Positions 36,566 to 47,609 of a stretch of 64,000 bases of DNA are shown here, in pieces. The DNA lies in the NCBI RefSeq assembly GCF_030272615.1, contig NC_081415.1, forward strand, positions 260,838,425-260,902,424. The letters run 5' to 3'. Each line of letters begins with the position of its first letter. Position 1 is the stretch's first letter. The stretch is from Cryptomeria japonica (taxonomy: Eukaryota; Streptophyta; Pinopsida; Cupressales; Cupressaceae). The position numbers and the translations under genes are program-made. The notes beneath the pieces were generated by a model. The model did no database searches. It was not told the origin of the DNA and worked only from the letters and a program-made list of their open reading frames with translations.

Positions 36566-37034
36566 TGTTGGTGTAAATAATTATTCATCATGGATATTAT
36601 TACAACTTACTTAACTTTACTTAGGAAATGCATTTCATAGTAGTTTGGGTATGAAACACTTGGGTGTTTGTGCCACATTGGGATAGTGTGTGTAGGAGAA
36701 TTTCCACTTTTTATGGTGTGATCTTGTTGTTATGCTCCACATTCAGTGGGTGATCCACCTCATGTGGACTATTATATTGTTTCTCCTACCTACCCACACC
36801 TATTTCATACTTACCCTTGTTTCTTATTGAGCCACATTTCATGTTTGTGTGCTCACATATCCATATAGCCTTGCCTATATAAGAAAGCTCATATTCATTG
36901 TATGTAATTGAACGCTTGATGATCCAGTTGATCAGTATTTTCAATCTTGATAGAATATAGTTTATTCCTATCATCTATTTTGTTCTCTCCTATTTGTGCT
37001 TTCCATTGCCTCTTGATCTTGGCAAAATCTCACA
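36566..37034 (+). repeat. CopiaN 3' LTR
   Basis: 469 bp, collinear with the 5' LTR; TATA box at 36876-36883. Confidence 0.95.
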
Positions 37035-38851
37035 CTTTAGTTTCGCCTTACCCTTTGGGCTAACCATTTCTTGGTCTTGTTGATGACTACTTGTGAGACC
37101 TTTTTCATATTCGTGTCTTCACTTGCAAACCATTTTATTGGGGAGAGGGGCCTTTTATCTATCCCTAATTCCCTATAAACTAGATCAAGCCATCATCCCT
37201 AAGGTCTTTAGGGAGGTTAGTCTCAATTCTGAAATCTCTTACCTGTGGCACAGATAACCTATTATAGTTCTTCTCCCTAACCTCAAAATTGTCCTGCAAG
37301 TTGGCCCAAAAGTCCTCCAGGATAGGCTTGTGCCCCTCATATGCCTTAGTCAAGCTTGTTTAAGTTTCTCGTAGGGATCATAAAACTCGCTAGCATGGTC
37401 ATACTCCTTCAAGTTCAAATCTTGAAGCTCTTGTTCTGCTAATTTGGCCACTTTTATCTTAGAACATGCAAAGTACCGAATAGATAATGAGAAATCGATA
37501 CCTGCTTTGTGTTTTGATGACAAAAGTGACTTGAGGCCCACAAGATGCCTTACATATTCTAGCAAAATTATCCTATCATTGCAGTATCGGGGCAGCAACA
37601 TTGGGTTCCCTATGAATCCACTAACCCTGATGTAAGTAGAGTGTGGGTTTTGGATAAACCAACATGCCCACTCTCAGATGATAGCCATCACCTCCGGACT
37701 AATCCGATATCATGTATCTCCTGTCAATTCGATTATTATTGGGAAAATGAAGGCATCATTAACTCTCTTGAAATGAGCCTTTGCATTGGCTAGAGTGAGT
37801 TGGGAATAATACTCCCATACCTTCTTCTGTCCTTCCTCCTCTCCCAATTGACCATCTACCTGTAGCCCTAGAAACTTTCCAACTCTAGCAGCTACCTAGA
37901 TGACATATGATGTGAAAAATAACTTTTGGGTATGTTGAACTTCTTTCATTTGCTTGCAAATATTGTCGGAGAGGATCTGCGGCCAATCAAAGTATTGTTT
38001 CCATATTAAAATAGTGCTCATGAATTGGAACATCCAAGGATGAAAATGATTGCAATCCGGCTTGCCAAAGGCCCTGCTAGGCATAATGATTAAGTCTCTT
38101 TGAGGCTCTTTGAAATCAGCCCTCAGGATCTTCGTTGCCTTGAGACCTGTCTTTATTTCTTCTTCCAACCAGTTTGTATTCATGTGCCTCTTACTGGATG
38201 ATATTTTTTCATTCCATGCCTTTAAGGCCTGTTCTTCGGTTAACACAAATATCTCCTCCCTAGTTAAGATACCAAAAACGAACCCAAGCATGTATGGAGA
38301 CAAGTCTATGACTGTTTTTCCTTGTGCATTTATGCACTTTCTAGTCTTTGGGTTATAAAATGGGGCAATGGTCATTATGAACTCCAATGCCTGCAATGAT
38401 TGTGGAAAGGCAGTAGCTTCAACTCGGTCGGATCTCTTGATTCTCCTGTGGAGGGCCTCCAGACTAGGTTTGTCCAATTGAGCCTTGATATCCTCAATTT
38501 CTATATGGCCGGTTTCGGTATCTGTGACCAATCTGACTTGATCTTCTAGCTTTGAAACATAGACCTGTCCTTGATAATGGTATTTCATGGTGGCTGGGAG
38601 TCTATCAATTTATTTGCCTCTTTTGCTAGAGGATGAGTCCATCTAACCACTCGAACCTGCAAGGAGAACACAAATCCTCAGTCTTTGATAATAAGCATAA
38701 AAGTAGATTTACTTCAGGACTTCGGGGTCCAGGGCTAGGCACAAGTGAAGAAGGCCCGGAACTCCGAGGTTCTGGGGTTAAATTGTGTGCCAAAGGAATC
38801 CTAGAACTCTGGGGGTCCGGGGTTCTGGGCTTAGGCTAAAAGGAAGCCACC
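37035..38851 (-). repeat. BigLTR 5' LTR, part 2 of 3 (LORF N-terminal half and part of U3 array 1)
   Basis: Collinear with about 13060-14907 of the left LTR. It ends inside the 51-bp array at the TatR target duplication CCACC (38847-38851). Confidence 0.9.
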
Positions 38852-39630
38852 TGTAGACACCTAAAATTTTCATGTCTAATTAAATAAATATTTTATTTAT
38901 TTAATTACTTTAGCCTAATTCTTCTATTAATTAAATAAATCCTTATTTATTTAATTAATTCATTTATCCTCTTCTAGCCTTATTTCTCATTTAAATAAAT
39001 ACATTTATTTATTTAAATTATCCTTTTCCTAAATTAAATAAATATTCTTATTTATTTAATTATCCTACTTCTTCTATTAATTAAACAAATTATTATTTAT
39101 TTAATTAATTCATTAACCTTTTCTACCTATGACACATGTCATTCATCTCTTAATTCATACACTACCTACCCCTTTCATTATTTTATTATTTCTTTTACCT
39201 ACCCTCTAATCATAGCCGACCTCCTTTTACACCTCTCAATCTTATCCCTCCATTTCATATAGTGTCTTCTATATAAGGAGATACTTCCTTCATTATCAAA
39301 CCCTAATGAGCTAATGAGTTAACTACTTGATCAATTGACCACACTACGATCCTACTTGCAACCACATTCCATTCTTTGTTGAGCTCTTGTGCACATAAAA
39401 TCTGAGAGCAAATATATCAAGCAAGATCAATGGAGATAGGAAGAATGGAGATCAAAACCCTATTGGACATGTGATGGTATAATCTTTGTGATTTCATGTG
39501 ATTTGCATTGTCTTAGGTAATCTTCATATGTTATGGTGGATCTTTGTTGATTGTTAGGCTAGGGTTTTGTGGTTGAATTCATTTAGCCTTTCAATATTGT
39601 TATTATTGTTATCCATTTTCACCATATACA
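38852..39630 (+). repeat. TatR 5' LTR
   Basis: TGTAGACACC...CATATACA. It has AT-rich near-palindromes (TTAATTAAATAAAT / ATTTATTTAATTAA) at about 38870-39115 and a TATA box TATATAAG at 39270-39277. Confidence 0.97.
39270..39277 (+). promoter_or_regulatory. TatR TATA box
   Basis: TATATAAG, 418 bp into the LTR; the same offset in the 3' LTR (55068-55075). Confidence 0.75.
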
Positions 39631-39633
39631 TTT

Positions 39634-39651
39634 TGGCACGCCCGGTGGGAC
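39634..39651 (+). promoter_or_regulatory. TatR primer binding site
   Basis: TGGCACGCCCGGTGGGAC begins three bases after the LTR end and matches TatL exactly. Confidence 0.85.
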
Positions 39652-41968
39652 TCTTGTCCCTTTTTGCATTTAACCTTTTGTTGCAGATTTTGTGTTTGAA
39701 GTTGCAGATCTGGCATTTCCGATAACATTTTCGACATTTTCGCGTCTGCATACTCTCGGATCGCGTTTTTGATTTTCTGGCGCGTCTGCGACATCTGGAA
39801 TCGCGTCCGTGTTTTCGACAAAATTTTATTTTGCAGGTTTCCGAAAGGCGTGTCTGTGTTACGGAAACGCGTTTGCATCATTTTTATCCATGTCTATGTC
39901 TTGGAAACGCATTTGTGTCATTTTTATCAGCGTCCATGTCTCACAGAACCGCGTCTGTGTCGCAGAGTCACGTCTGTGTCGAGGGTAATCGCTTCTGTGT
40001 ATCACTTGCTTCAAAATTTTGAAGTTTTATTGATTCAGTTTTCGGATTTTGCATTTGAGGTTTCAGATCTAGTTTATTTTTGGACTAACATTTTCAGATC
40101 TAGACTAACAAATTGGTGCAGCTTGTCTTGGAAGCAAAATCGTTTGGTTGAAGGCCCCTATTTTCACAAAGTCTTTTGGGTTTTAAAATTTACCTAACTT
40201 GTGTGCTTGCAGGAAGGGGTGATCATTTGAAACAACCCAAACTACTAATAAATCTTTGTTGCAGGTCCTTGGCAAGGATTTTTGGATTTTTATTGTGTGC
40301 TTTGTTTTCATAGACTAGCAAACACTTCAGTTGGTGCACTAAAATTGAATCATTGTCTTTTGTGTCTTGAGCAATAGGCTCTTTTTGTTTAATCTTTAGA
40401 GGGTCTGTCTTCCTGTGTGGTCATTAGGACTACTAGTGAGAAGAGAACGACCCAAGTGGTAGCGAGGAAAACCCACCTCTTCCAAACCACTATAAACAAA
40501 CGTATTCATGGTGAAAACTATGGATAACGTGTGCTGATTAGTTCATACCGACACTATGTCTCCCCATAAACCCGTTTGATCAAATTTATTTGATCATTTG
40601 TAGGGCGTAACCCCTACCGGCTGGGAGCCTTCTGTATTTATAGAGCTGAAAGTGCCGCATGTATGGCCACACGAGCGGATGTCCTTACTAGCACCTTTTT
40701 GTTTTAGAAGCCCAAATCCTTCTAGTTGTTGGGGCAGGAGGTCGGACCTCTGGTAGCGGCCCACACACATACGGTTCTTAGTAGAGATACAAAGTTCGCC
40801 ATGGGGAGTTTTCATGGGGACTGATGCTTGGCTGACCCGAGAAGTGAGTGCCGAGGGTGGAGCCAGTGAGGTCAAGCATCTAAGTATCCGCTCTGAATAG
40901 CGTAGCCTCGAGGGTAAAACCCCATGTGGGATCAACAACTATTGTCTTGGCCAGCCATAAGAATTGTGCTTGACTTATTTTAAACATTCAAAACATTCAA
41001 GACCAAACAGCAAAACATTGTGTCTTTTGTGTCTTCAAGTGTATGCAAAACATTTTTTTTACATCAAACAACACACTTTCTTGGAGTCATTTTGGAGTCT
41101 AGACACTTGCAAACATTGAGTCCTCATCAACACTGTGTCCTCTTGTCACGAAAAATACTCAAACAGTCAGATTTGGTCGCAGCAAAACAACTTCATAGAT
41201 TGGAAAAATTGCACAAAATTTGCAGAAACGCGTCTGTGTCAGGTATAATAGCGTCTGTGTTGTCTAGTCGTGTCTGTGCAGGGCATAATCACGTCTGTGC
41301 TCCAACAGCAAACATTACATTTGACAGAAAATCGTAGAGGCACGTCTGTGTTAAACATAGTAGCGTCTGTGTCGGGAAGCAGCATCTGTGAAGTATACAG
41401 GCACGTCTGTGTCCAGAATTGAAAAACTGTTACAGTCCAGCAAGCAAACACAGTCAGTTTCAGAATTCTTGAGCTTCCTAGGTCATCTCTCTAGGGTTTC
41501 ATTTAGCATTCAACCTATCTTTGGGTCTCACAAAGTCCATCATTGCTTTACATCTCACATTACATTCACATTTGTCTAAACTTGAGTCAAAAGGTCACTT
41601 GCTTGTCCTCACTATACTTTGTCAACACACTACATACAACAATACTTTGCTAAGTGGTCCCTCATCAAGGTTTCTTACCTTTGGGTCTCATTTGGTCTTA
41701 CTTAGAGTCAAGGTCAACTTACCTCATCAAGAGAAACTATCCTCTCTTTGGAAGTCACACCTACTCTACTACATACATACTTGGTCTTACACTTTGGACA
41801 TTGCAAGTACACTTCCAATTCATTTACATTCCATCCAACTCTTGGTCTTCCATACTCTTTCCATTTTTTCATCTAGTCTCACACATCTTGGTCAATACCT
41901 AGTTCAGTGTTGAAACCCGTCTTCAAAAATCTAGGAGAGAAACTAAAGAGGCTCAAGAGTCCACAAAC
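39652..41968 (+). other. TatR 5' leader with GCGTCTGTGT motif clusters and a GC-richer block
   Basis: Cluster 1 (about 39737-39995) has roughly a dozen variants of CGCGTCTGTGT spaced about 20 bases apart. Cluster 2 (about 41226-41412) has about eight. Between them a GC-richer block (40594-40940) is almost unchanged in TatL (4430-4760). No long gene was seen. The leader is unusually long and could contain an intron, but I could not fix splice sites. Confidence 0.75.
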
Positions 41969-43825
41969 ATGAGTTCTTATGAGTATGACAATGATATCTT
42001 TTTCAATTCTGATCATACTACATTACCTGACATGGATGTCTATAGAAACATTCCAAATGTGGAGAACATGGACACTATAAACAACAATGCTACACACAAT
42101 GATAATGTGGACAACTTTTCAGTACATTCAGCAGATGTGGAAGAATCCATTATGAATCCCCATTTCAATCGATTGGTTGAGGAAATGATGAGGGATAGAC
42201 AATACTTCTTACAAATGATGGCACAAAGTGGAGCCAAGATACCTCATGATTTTTACATGTCTCAAATAATGGAAAATCGACCTTTGCAACAACCTCACTC
42301 CAATATGGATCAAAGGAGACCTAATAGTGGAGGAAATAGAGGAACGCATATGGTACCTGAATCACCATCAGCTTTGCTTCAAAAACCAAAGGTCCCACAT
42401 TCACATGGTCAAACATATGATACTTACCTTCGTAGACCATTATGGAAGTCTTATGCAAACAAATATGCTCAATCACATATCAATGCTAAGGATCAACCAC
42501 CAAAACAATTGGATGTTCAAGGGCATGCTCAAAATTTGGACACAAGGAAACCTCATGTCAAATTTGGGGGCAATACAATGGAACATGACATGCCTGTAGA
42601 ATATGGTATACATGCGCAAAATAGATATGGGGTTCCTCAACATGAATCTATACCAAGTGGTCCATATACACAGCATCATTACAGACCTCCTCCATATGAA
42701 CATGTGTATGATCAATATCATCCATATATGCAACATGCTCCTCCTCCAATTGGTGCCTCAAGCATAGGGTATGGTCCAAGAAGTCGATCTCCACCTAAGA
42801 ACAATTTGGAGCAACAAATCAGGGACTTACAAAAGAAAATGGAGGACATAAATACACCGAAGCCAACATACACAATGAGAGACATATGTCCTTATCCATT
42901 TGACAAGAGCATTCCAATGCCTCCATTTCCTACACACTTTGTGACGCCTAAATTTGATAAGTATAGAGGAAAAGGGGATCCTAAGGCACACATAAGACAA
43001 TTTTTCACAACTTGCATTGAGGTAGCAGCAGAAGAGACATATTTGATGAGATTATTCCCACAGAGCTTAGGTGATCAAGCTATGGAATGGTTCTCCCAAC
43101 TTCCACCTGGAATTAAGTCATGGGGTGACTTAGCAGAGGCATTTATTCAACATTTCTCCTACAACATAGAGACAGACATATCAGTCACTACTTTGTGCAA
43201 CACCAAGCAAAAAGAGGGAGAGTCTTTTGCATCATTTTTACAAAGATGGAGAAATATAGCCAGCAGATGCTCTTGTGAAATTCCACAAAAACAAATGGTA
43301 GAGATGTTCACACAAAATGTTAACAAAGAGATTGGTTATGACTTAAGGAAAGCTTGTTTGTCCACCTTCAAGGACGTTATTGAAAAAGGCTTAGCGACAG
43401 AAAAGGTCCTAATTGAACAAGGAGTCATCAAGATATTCAAGGAAAACAAAGATGACTTTAAAGGAAAAGACAAGCCAAGATTTTGGAATAAAAACAAGAA
43501 CCCAGTCAATGATGGTGTTGTTGATGCCAACACAGTGTGGCCCAAAGTCATCTTTTCAGGATCAAGTTCTACAAACAATCAAGTGAATACTCAAACAACT
43601 TCCAGATCACAAAGGAAGTATGCCCCATTGGGAGAACCACTTGAGTCAGTTTTCAAGAAGTTAGTGGCAAACAAGGTAATCACAGTTCCAGATTTTCCTC
43701 CATATGAACCAAAGGTCAAACCAAATTGGTGGAATGATGATGAGTATTGTGAATTTCATAAGAGCAAGGGTCATAAGATAAGGAAATTGTCATCAACTAA
43801 AGAACATCATACAAGATCTCATTGA
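41969..43825 (+). CDS. gag: TatR gag polyprotein
   Basis: 618 codons from ATG 41969 (MSSYEYDND). The N-terminal half is rich in Pro, His, Tyr and Gln. A coiled-coil-like segment (LEQQIRDLQKKMEDI) precedes the capsid core, which has MPPFPTHFVTPKFDKYRGKGDP, LMRLFPQSLGDQAMEWFSQLP, SWGDLAEAFIQHF and KEGESFASFLQRWRNIA. The frame then enters the zinc motif CEFHKSKGHK..., but a small indel near 43780 shifts it and it terminates at 43825. TatL has the unshifted sequence, which shows that this is a mutation and not a programmed frameshift. The upstream in-frame ATG used by TatL (3367) is absent here. Confidence 0.9.
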   Translation: MSSYEYDNDIFFNSDHTTLPDMDVYRNIPNVENMDTINNNATHNDNVDNFSVHSADVEESIMNPHFNRLVEEMMRDRQYFLQMMAQSGAKIPHDFYMSQIMENRPLQQPHSNMDQRRPNSGGNRGTHMVPESPSALLQKPKVPHSHGQTYDTYLRRPLWKSYANKYAQSHINAKDQPPKQLDVQGHAQNLDTRKPHVKFGGNTMEHDMPVEYGIHAQNRYGVPQHESIPSGPYTQHHYRPPPYEHVYDQYHPYMQHAPPPIGASSIGYGPRSRSPPKNNLEQQIRDLQKKMEDINTPKPTYTMRDICPYPFDKSIPMPPFPTHFVTPKFDKYRGKGDPKAHIRQFFTTCIEVAAEETYLMRLFPQSLGDQAMEWFSQLPPGIKSWGDLAEAFIQHFSYNIETDISVTTLCNTKQKEGESFASFLQRWRNIASRCSCEIPQKQMVEMFTQNVNKEIGYDLRKACLSTFKDVIEKGLATEKVLIEQGVIKIFKENKDDFKGKDKPRFWNKNKNPVNDGVVDANTVWPKVIFSGSSSTNNQVNTQTTSRSQRKYAPLGEPLESVFKKLVANKVITVPDFPPYEPKVKPNWWNDDEYCEFHKSKGHKIRKLSSTKEHHTRSH

Positions 43826-44462
43826 TAGAGGTGACATTGAGATTGAGGGACATTCGTCCAATCAAGAACATGAGATGTTTAAGGAACCATTCCCAAAACA
43901 TGACAAAGGAAAATCTAAAGCCACAGAGGACCAAACCAACTATACCAGAGCATCCTATAACTATGATTCAACCATCAATCACATCTCGATGGACAATTAC
44001 ATCTCTACTATTATCATCAAGGACAAAGCGTCTGAGAATTCTACTCAAAGACCCAAGATTGTCCTAAAAGGTGTTGGATCTTCTTCGGAACCTACCTCTG
44101 AATGTCATGTTACAACCCGCCGAGGTAAAATCACTTTGCAAGGTGCTCCAACCAAAAACACTGCTTCCTCATCAACCAAACCTGAGTATGACCTTGTAGA
44201 ACAATTAGGGAAGACACCCGGGCTCATTTCAATCCTTGAACTATTACGCATATCTCCCGCACATAAAGCCATTCTTGATAAAATCTTGAGAGATACTGTT
44301 GTTCCTACTGATCTAAACATGGACCAGTTTCAAGCCATGGTGGGATACCTTTCCATTCCACATTCACTTACTTTCACGGAAGCTGATGACGCCTTTGTAA
44401 GTTAGCTACATAATGCGCCATTACACATTGAAGCCTTCATACACAAACATCAAATAAAATGA
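43826..44462 (+). pseudogene. TatR gag C-terminal region after the frameshift
   Basis: This is the continuation of gag in another frame (43875-44405). It includes MDQFQAMVGYLSIPHSLTF and leads into the protease. Stops are at 44403-44405 and at TGA 44460-44462; the latter is CGA in TatL. Confidence 0.8.
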
Positions 44463-45353
44463 GTCCTGATAGATGGAGGAGAAGGCCTAAACATTTGCAC
44501 ATTAAGCACTATCACACAATTGGGATATTCTGATAAAGCTGTAAATTCTACAAACAAGATCACCATTAAGGCATATGATGATGAAGAGCATTCATCCAAG
44601 GGTACAGTCATCTTACCTCTCAGAGTTGGGCCAGTTACAAAGGATGTGGTCTGTCAAGTCCTGGATTTAAATCTCACTTATAACATATTGTTAGGACGTC
44701 CTTGGATCCATGAAATGAGGGCAGTCCCATCCACATATCACCAATGCATTAAGTTTCCTCATAATGGAGTGGAAGTAACAGTTAACGGTGATCCTAATCC
44801 ATTCAGATATTGCAATAACTTGAAATCAAAGACTGAGACCATCATTCCTAGTAATCAGGAAGTTGTTCCTTCGTCGGCATACATTGATCCTGAGTCATTA
44901 AAACCTTTGACATCCAAACAAGGTGAGCTTAAAGGCAAGTTTCAAGACAAAGGCATGGGGGAATATACTTTCAATCAGACCATGTACTTAAGACAAGTCA
45001 TGAGTTCCCCAAAAGAATATGGAAGACCACATCCTAACAAGCAAATCTCCATCATGAAGCTCAAATGGGATCCCACTACCTTTCAAAGATGGGGCGAACT
45101 AGAAGAGGAAGATTTATACCAAATGCTTTTCAGAGACAATGAAGAGGAAACACAAGACCACATCAATCTTCCATGTGAGAAATATGGCAAAGGCTTCAAA
45201 ATTCTCCAAAAATTTGGGTATGATGGAAAAAGCCCTCTGCGGTTACGAAAGGAAGGCATCATTGAACCTTTACAACCTGAATTGACTTTCAAAAAGGAAC
45301 GCTCGAAAGGACTTGGTTTCTTAACTTCCAAGGTCCACACCCAAAGGACATAA
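44463..45353 (+). pseudogene. TatR aspartic protease and linker
   Basis: It opens with VLIDGGEGLNIC, a DGGxG active-site variant shared with TatL (DGGAG). Then come AVNSTNKITIKAYDD and the YNILLGRPWIH flap-side motif (about 44680-44710). The remainder is a linker with GMGEYTFNQTMYLRQ and GFKILQKFGYDGKSPL, conserved in TatL. It ends in TAA at 45351-45353. Confidence 0.85.
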
Positions 45354-46361
45354 GAAGCCTTACAAATCAAAGCTGCCAAAATTCAACAAGAGAATCGCTA
45401 TTCCACAGATTCCAACGAATGGGAATGGGGTTCCGACAAGTCTTCCAGTGACTACGAGCTCACCGAGACATTCAAAGAGCCAGGTGAACCCACAGAAGAG
45501 GAGGAGTTTTATAACAAATTCAGAGTTGGTCAAGAAACAACCTATGAGGAGTCTACACAGTCCTTGTCTCAAGGTTCTAGGTTGAAATCACATAGGATGA
45601 GAACACCTGTTCCGGAACACGCTACTAGTGACGATAATTTGGATTCGCTCGTGATCGAGACTGATGAGGAGAGTGCCATCGATGACCTCGATAATTACCT
45701 TGACATACCCGAATATAACCACATCTTCACTCTTAGCCCCGCTAACTTCGAGGGCATTAACGGCCTTCCCCTTGTTCACCACCAACTCATTGACTGGAAT
45801 CATGAAGGACCTGCACAGTTGGATACATTCCAAAATGATGAAGCTTTTATTGACTATCTAGGCATACGAGGTGATCTTCCCCCTGGAGACCATAAAGCAA
45901 GATACACCATAGAACTCAATAGTGTGGCATATTTTGGTGAGGGTGTCGGACCTTCCAGTCGCAAAAATGTGAAAATAAGAACAAATCAAGGGTCTTATGG
46001 CGAAAACCACATTGTGGCGCTATCTGACTCCAAAAAAGTAAAAAGAAAGGACATATCTGAGGGTGAAAACCTCTCTGAGGCGCCCGAAGATGGAAGGCTC
46101 GACATTCTCCCAGCATCATATGAGGAAAAATCATCCATGTTGGTAGAGGAGACTATCAAAACAAACATCGGTACAGAAGAGGTTCCACACAACATATTCC
46201 TAGCTCAATCACTGACAGAGTCTGAAAGGGCAAAATTCATAAGTTTCTTCAAAAAGCGACAAATCAACTTCGCCTGGTCATATGCTGATATGCCTGGATT
46301 GGATCCGGATTTGGTAATGCATCATCTGACAGTCAAACCGGGGGCAAAACCAGTAAAATAA
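45354..46361 (+). pseudogene. TatR pol linker and RT N-terminal extension
   Basis: An acidic linker (SDDNLDSLVIETDEES...), then the segment preceding RT: SERAKFISFFKKRQINFAWSYADMPGLDP and HHLTVKPGAKPV. It is in the same frame as the protease and RT and ends in TAA (46359-46361). Confidence 0.85.
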
Positions 46362-47069
46362 AAATTAAGAAAAATGCATCCACAAGTGGCATTACTAGTC
46401 AAAGTAGAACTTGAGAAATTACTCGATGTCGGATTCATACGCCCAATTGATTACCCTGAATGGATCTCCAACTTGGTACCTGTCAGTAAACTAGATCGCA
46501 GCATCAGAATTTGCATAGATTTCAGAGACATCAACAAAGCTTGTCCAAAGGATGACTTCCCATTACCAAACATTGACTTGATTGTTGATCTCACAGTAGG
46601 TCATGAAATGCTATCATTAATGGATGGATTCTCTGGTTATAATCAGATAAGGATCGCACCCGAGGATCAACACAAAACATCATTTACTTGTCCATGGGGA
46701 ACTTTCTGCTGGAATGTCATGCCTTTCAAGCTAAAGAATGCAGGTGCTACATATCAAAGAGCCATGACTACTATCTTTCATGATCTCATGCATGTAACAG
46801 TGGAAGATTATGTTGACGACCTCTTGGTCAAATCAATAGACAGAAATACACATTTGGACATACTTTCAATTGCCTTTGATCGGTTGGAAAAATACAAAGT
46901 AAGGTTAAACCCTAAGAAATGTGTCTTTGGAGTAACCTCTGGGAAGCTCCTAGGATTCATTGTATCCAAAAGGGGAATTGAAGCAGATCCAGCAAAAGTC
47001 AAGGCCATCTTGGAAATGCAACCACCAAGAAATATCAATCAACTTCGATCCTTACAAGGCAGACTCTAG
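46362..47069 (+). pseudogene. TatR reverse transcriptase
   Basis: The motifs, in order, are VPVSKLDRSIRICIDFRDIN, SLMDGFSGYNQIRIAPED (first catalytic Asp), MPFKLKNAGATYQRAM, VEDYVDDLLVKS (YVDD catalytic pair) and LNPKKCVFGVTSGKLLGFIVS. All catalytic residues are kept. TAG at 47067-47069 interrupts the connection domain; the next residues continue in frame (IQRFITQLADKCNPF). Confidence 0.93.
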
Positions 47070-47579
47070 TCCATTCAAAGATTCATAACACAACTGGCAG
47101 ATAAGTGTAATCCTTTTCAGCACCTGCTACATAAAAACATCAAATTTAAATGGGATGACAATTGTCAACAGGCTTTCCAGACGCTCAAAGATTATCTTCT
47201 AAATCCGCCAGTTTTGATGCCACCAGTTCCAAATCAACCACTGTTATTATACATTTCAGCTACTCCAATAGCATTGGGGGCACTCTTAGCGCAACAAATT
47301 GCTGAAGGCAAGGAAAAAGTAGTATATTATATCAGTCGCACATTGGTGGGATATGAGCTAAACTACACACCAATTGAGCGCGCATGCCTCACTGTGGTCT
47401 TTGCTTCACAGAAATTACAACATTACATGCTTACTCATAAGACAAAGTTAGTTGCAAGGATAGACCCACTGAAATACCTTCTCAATAAGGCAACACTTAC
47501 TGAGCGACTGGCCAAATGGGTAATGATACTGAGTGAATTCGACATCGAGTATGTGGATAGAAAAGAAATAAAAGGATAA
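47070..47579 (+). pseudogene. TatR gypsy-type RNase H
   Basis: This follows RT in the same frame. Blocks include LLLYISATPIALGALLAQQ, VVYYISRTLVGYELNYTPIERACLTVVFASQKLQHYML and LTERLAKWVMILSEFDIEYV. In Tat elements this older RNase H is usually degenerate; here the first Asp position is Ile-Ser (YISAT), which fits. It ends in TAA at 47577-47579. Confidence 0.88.
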
Positions 47580-47609
47580 GCCATCGTAGATCAATTAGCA
47601 GATGCTCCC

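Larger units (their letters stand above)
32816..37034 (+). mobile_element. CopiaN: Ty1/copia element with gag and protease only
   Basis: The LTRs 32816-33284 and 36566-37034 are both 469 bp, starting TGGTGG/TGTTGG and ending CTCACA, with about 20 differences by eye. The flanks are CTTTT (32811-32815) and CTTTA (37035-37039), 4 of 5 matching. A tRNA-Met primer site and a polypurine tract are present. The 3.3 kb interior encodes gag, a protease start and an unidentified region, with no integrase, RT or RNase H. It is inserted in the LORF of the BigLTR 5' LTR. Confidence 0.95.
30823..38642 (-). pseudogene. LORF copy B: LTR-encoded frame in the 5' LTR, split by CopiaN
   Basis: The frame starts at ATG 38642 (a TAA follows after a few codons) and ends at the TAA at 30825-30823. 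The copia insertion at 32816-37034 divides it. The best preserved part is 38588-37896, 230 codons open, which covers the N-terminal region that is broken in copy A. It includes FIMTIAPFYNPKTRKC and VIDLSPYMLGFVFGI, then PWMFQFMSTILIWKQYFDWPQIL. The GYFACSK block is at 37601-37350 and the coiled-coil end at 31341-30979 (KKILQLGEETVMEED...). Pieces 38588, 37601, 32657 and 32168 share a frame class, so before decay it was probably one long frame. Function unknown. Confidence 0.72.
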
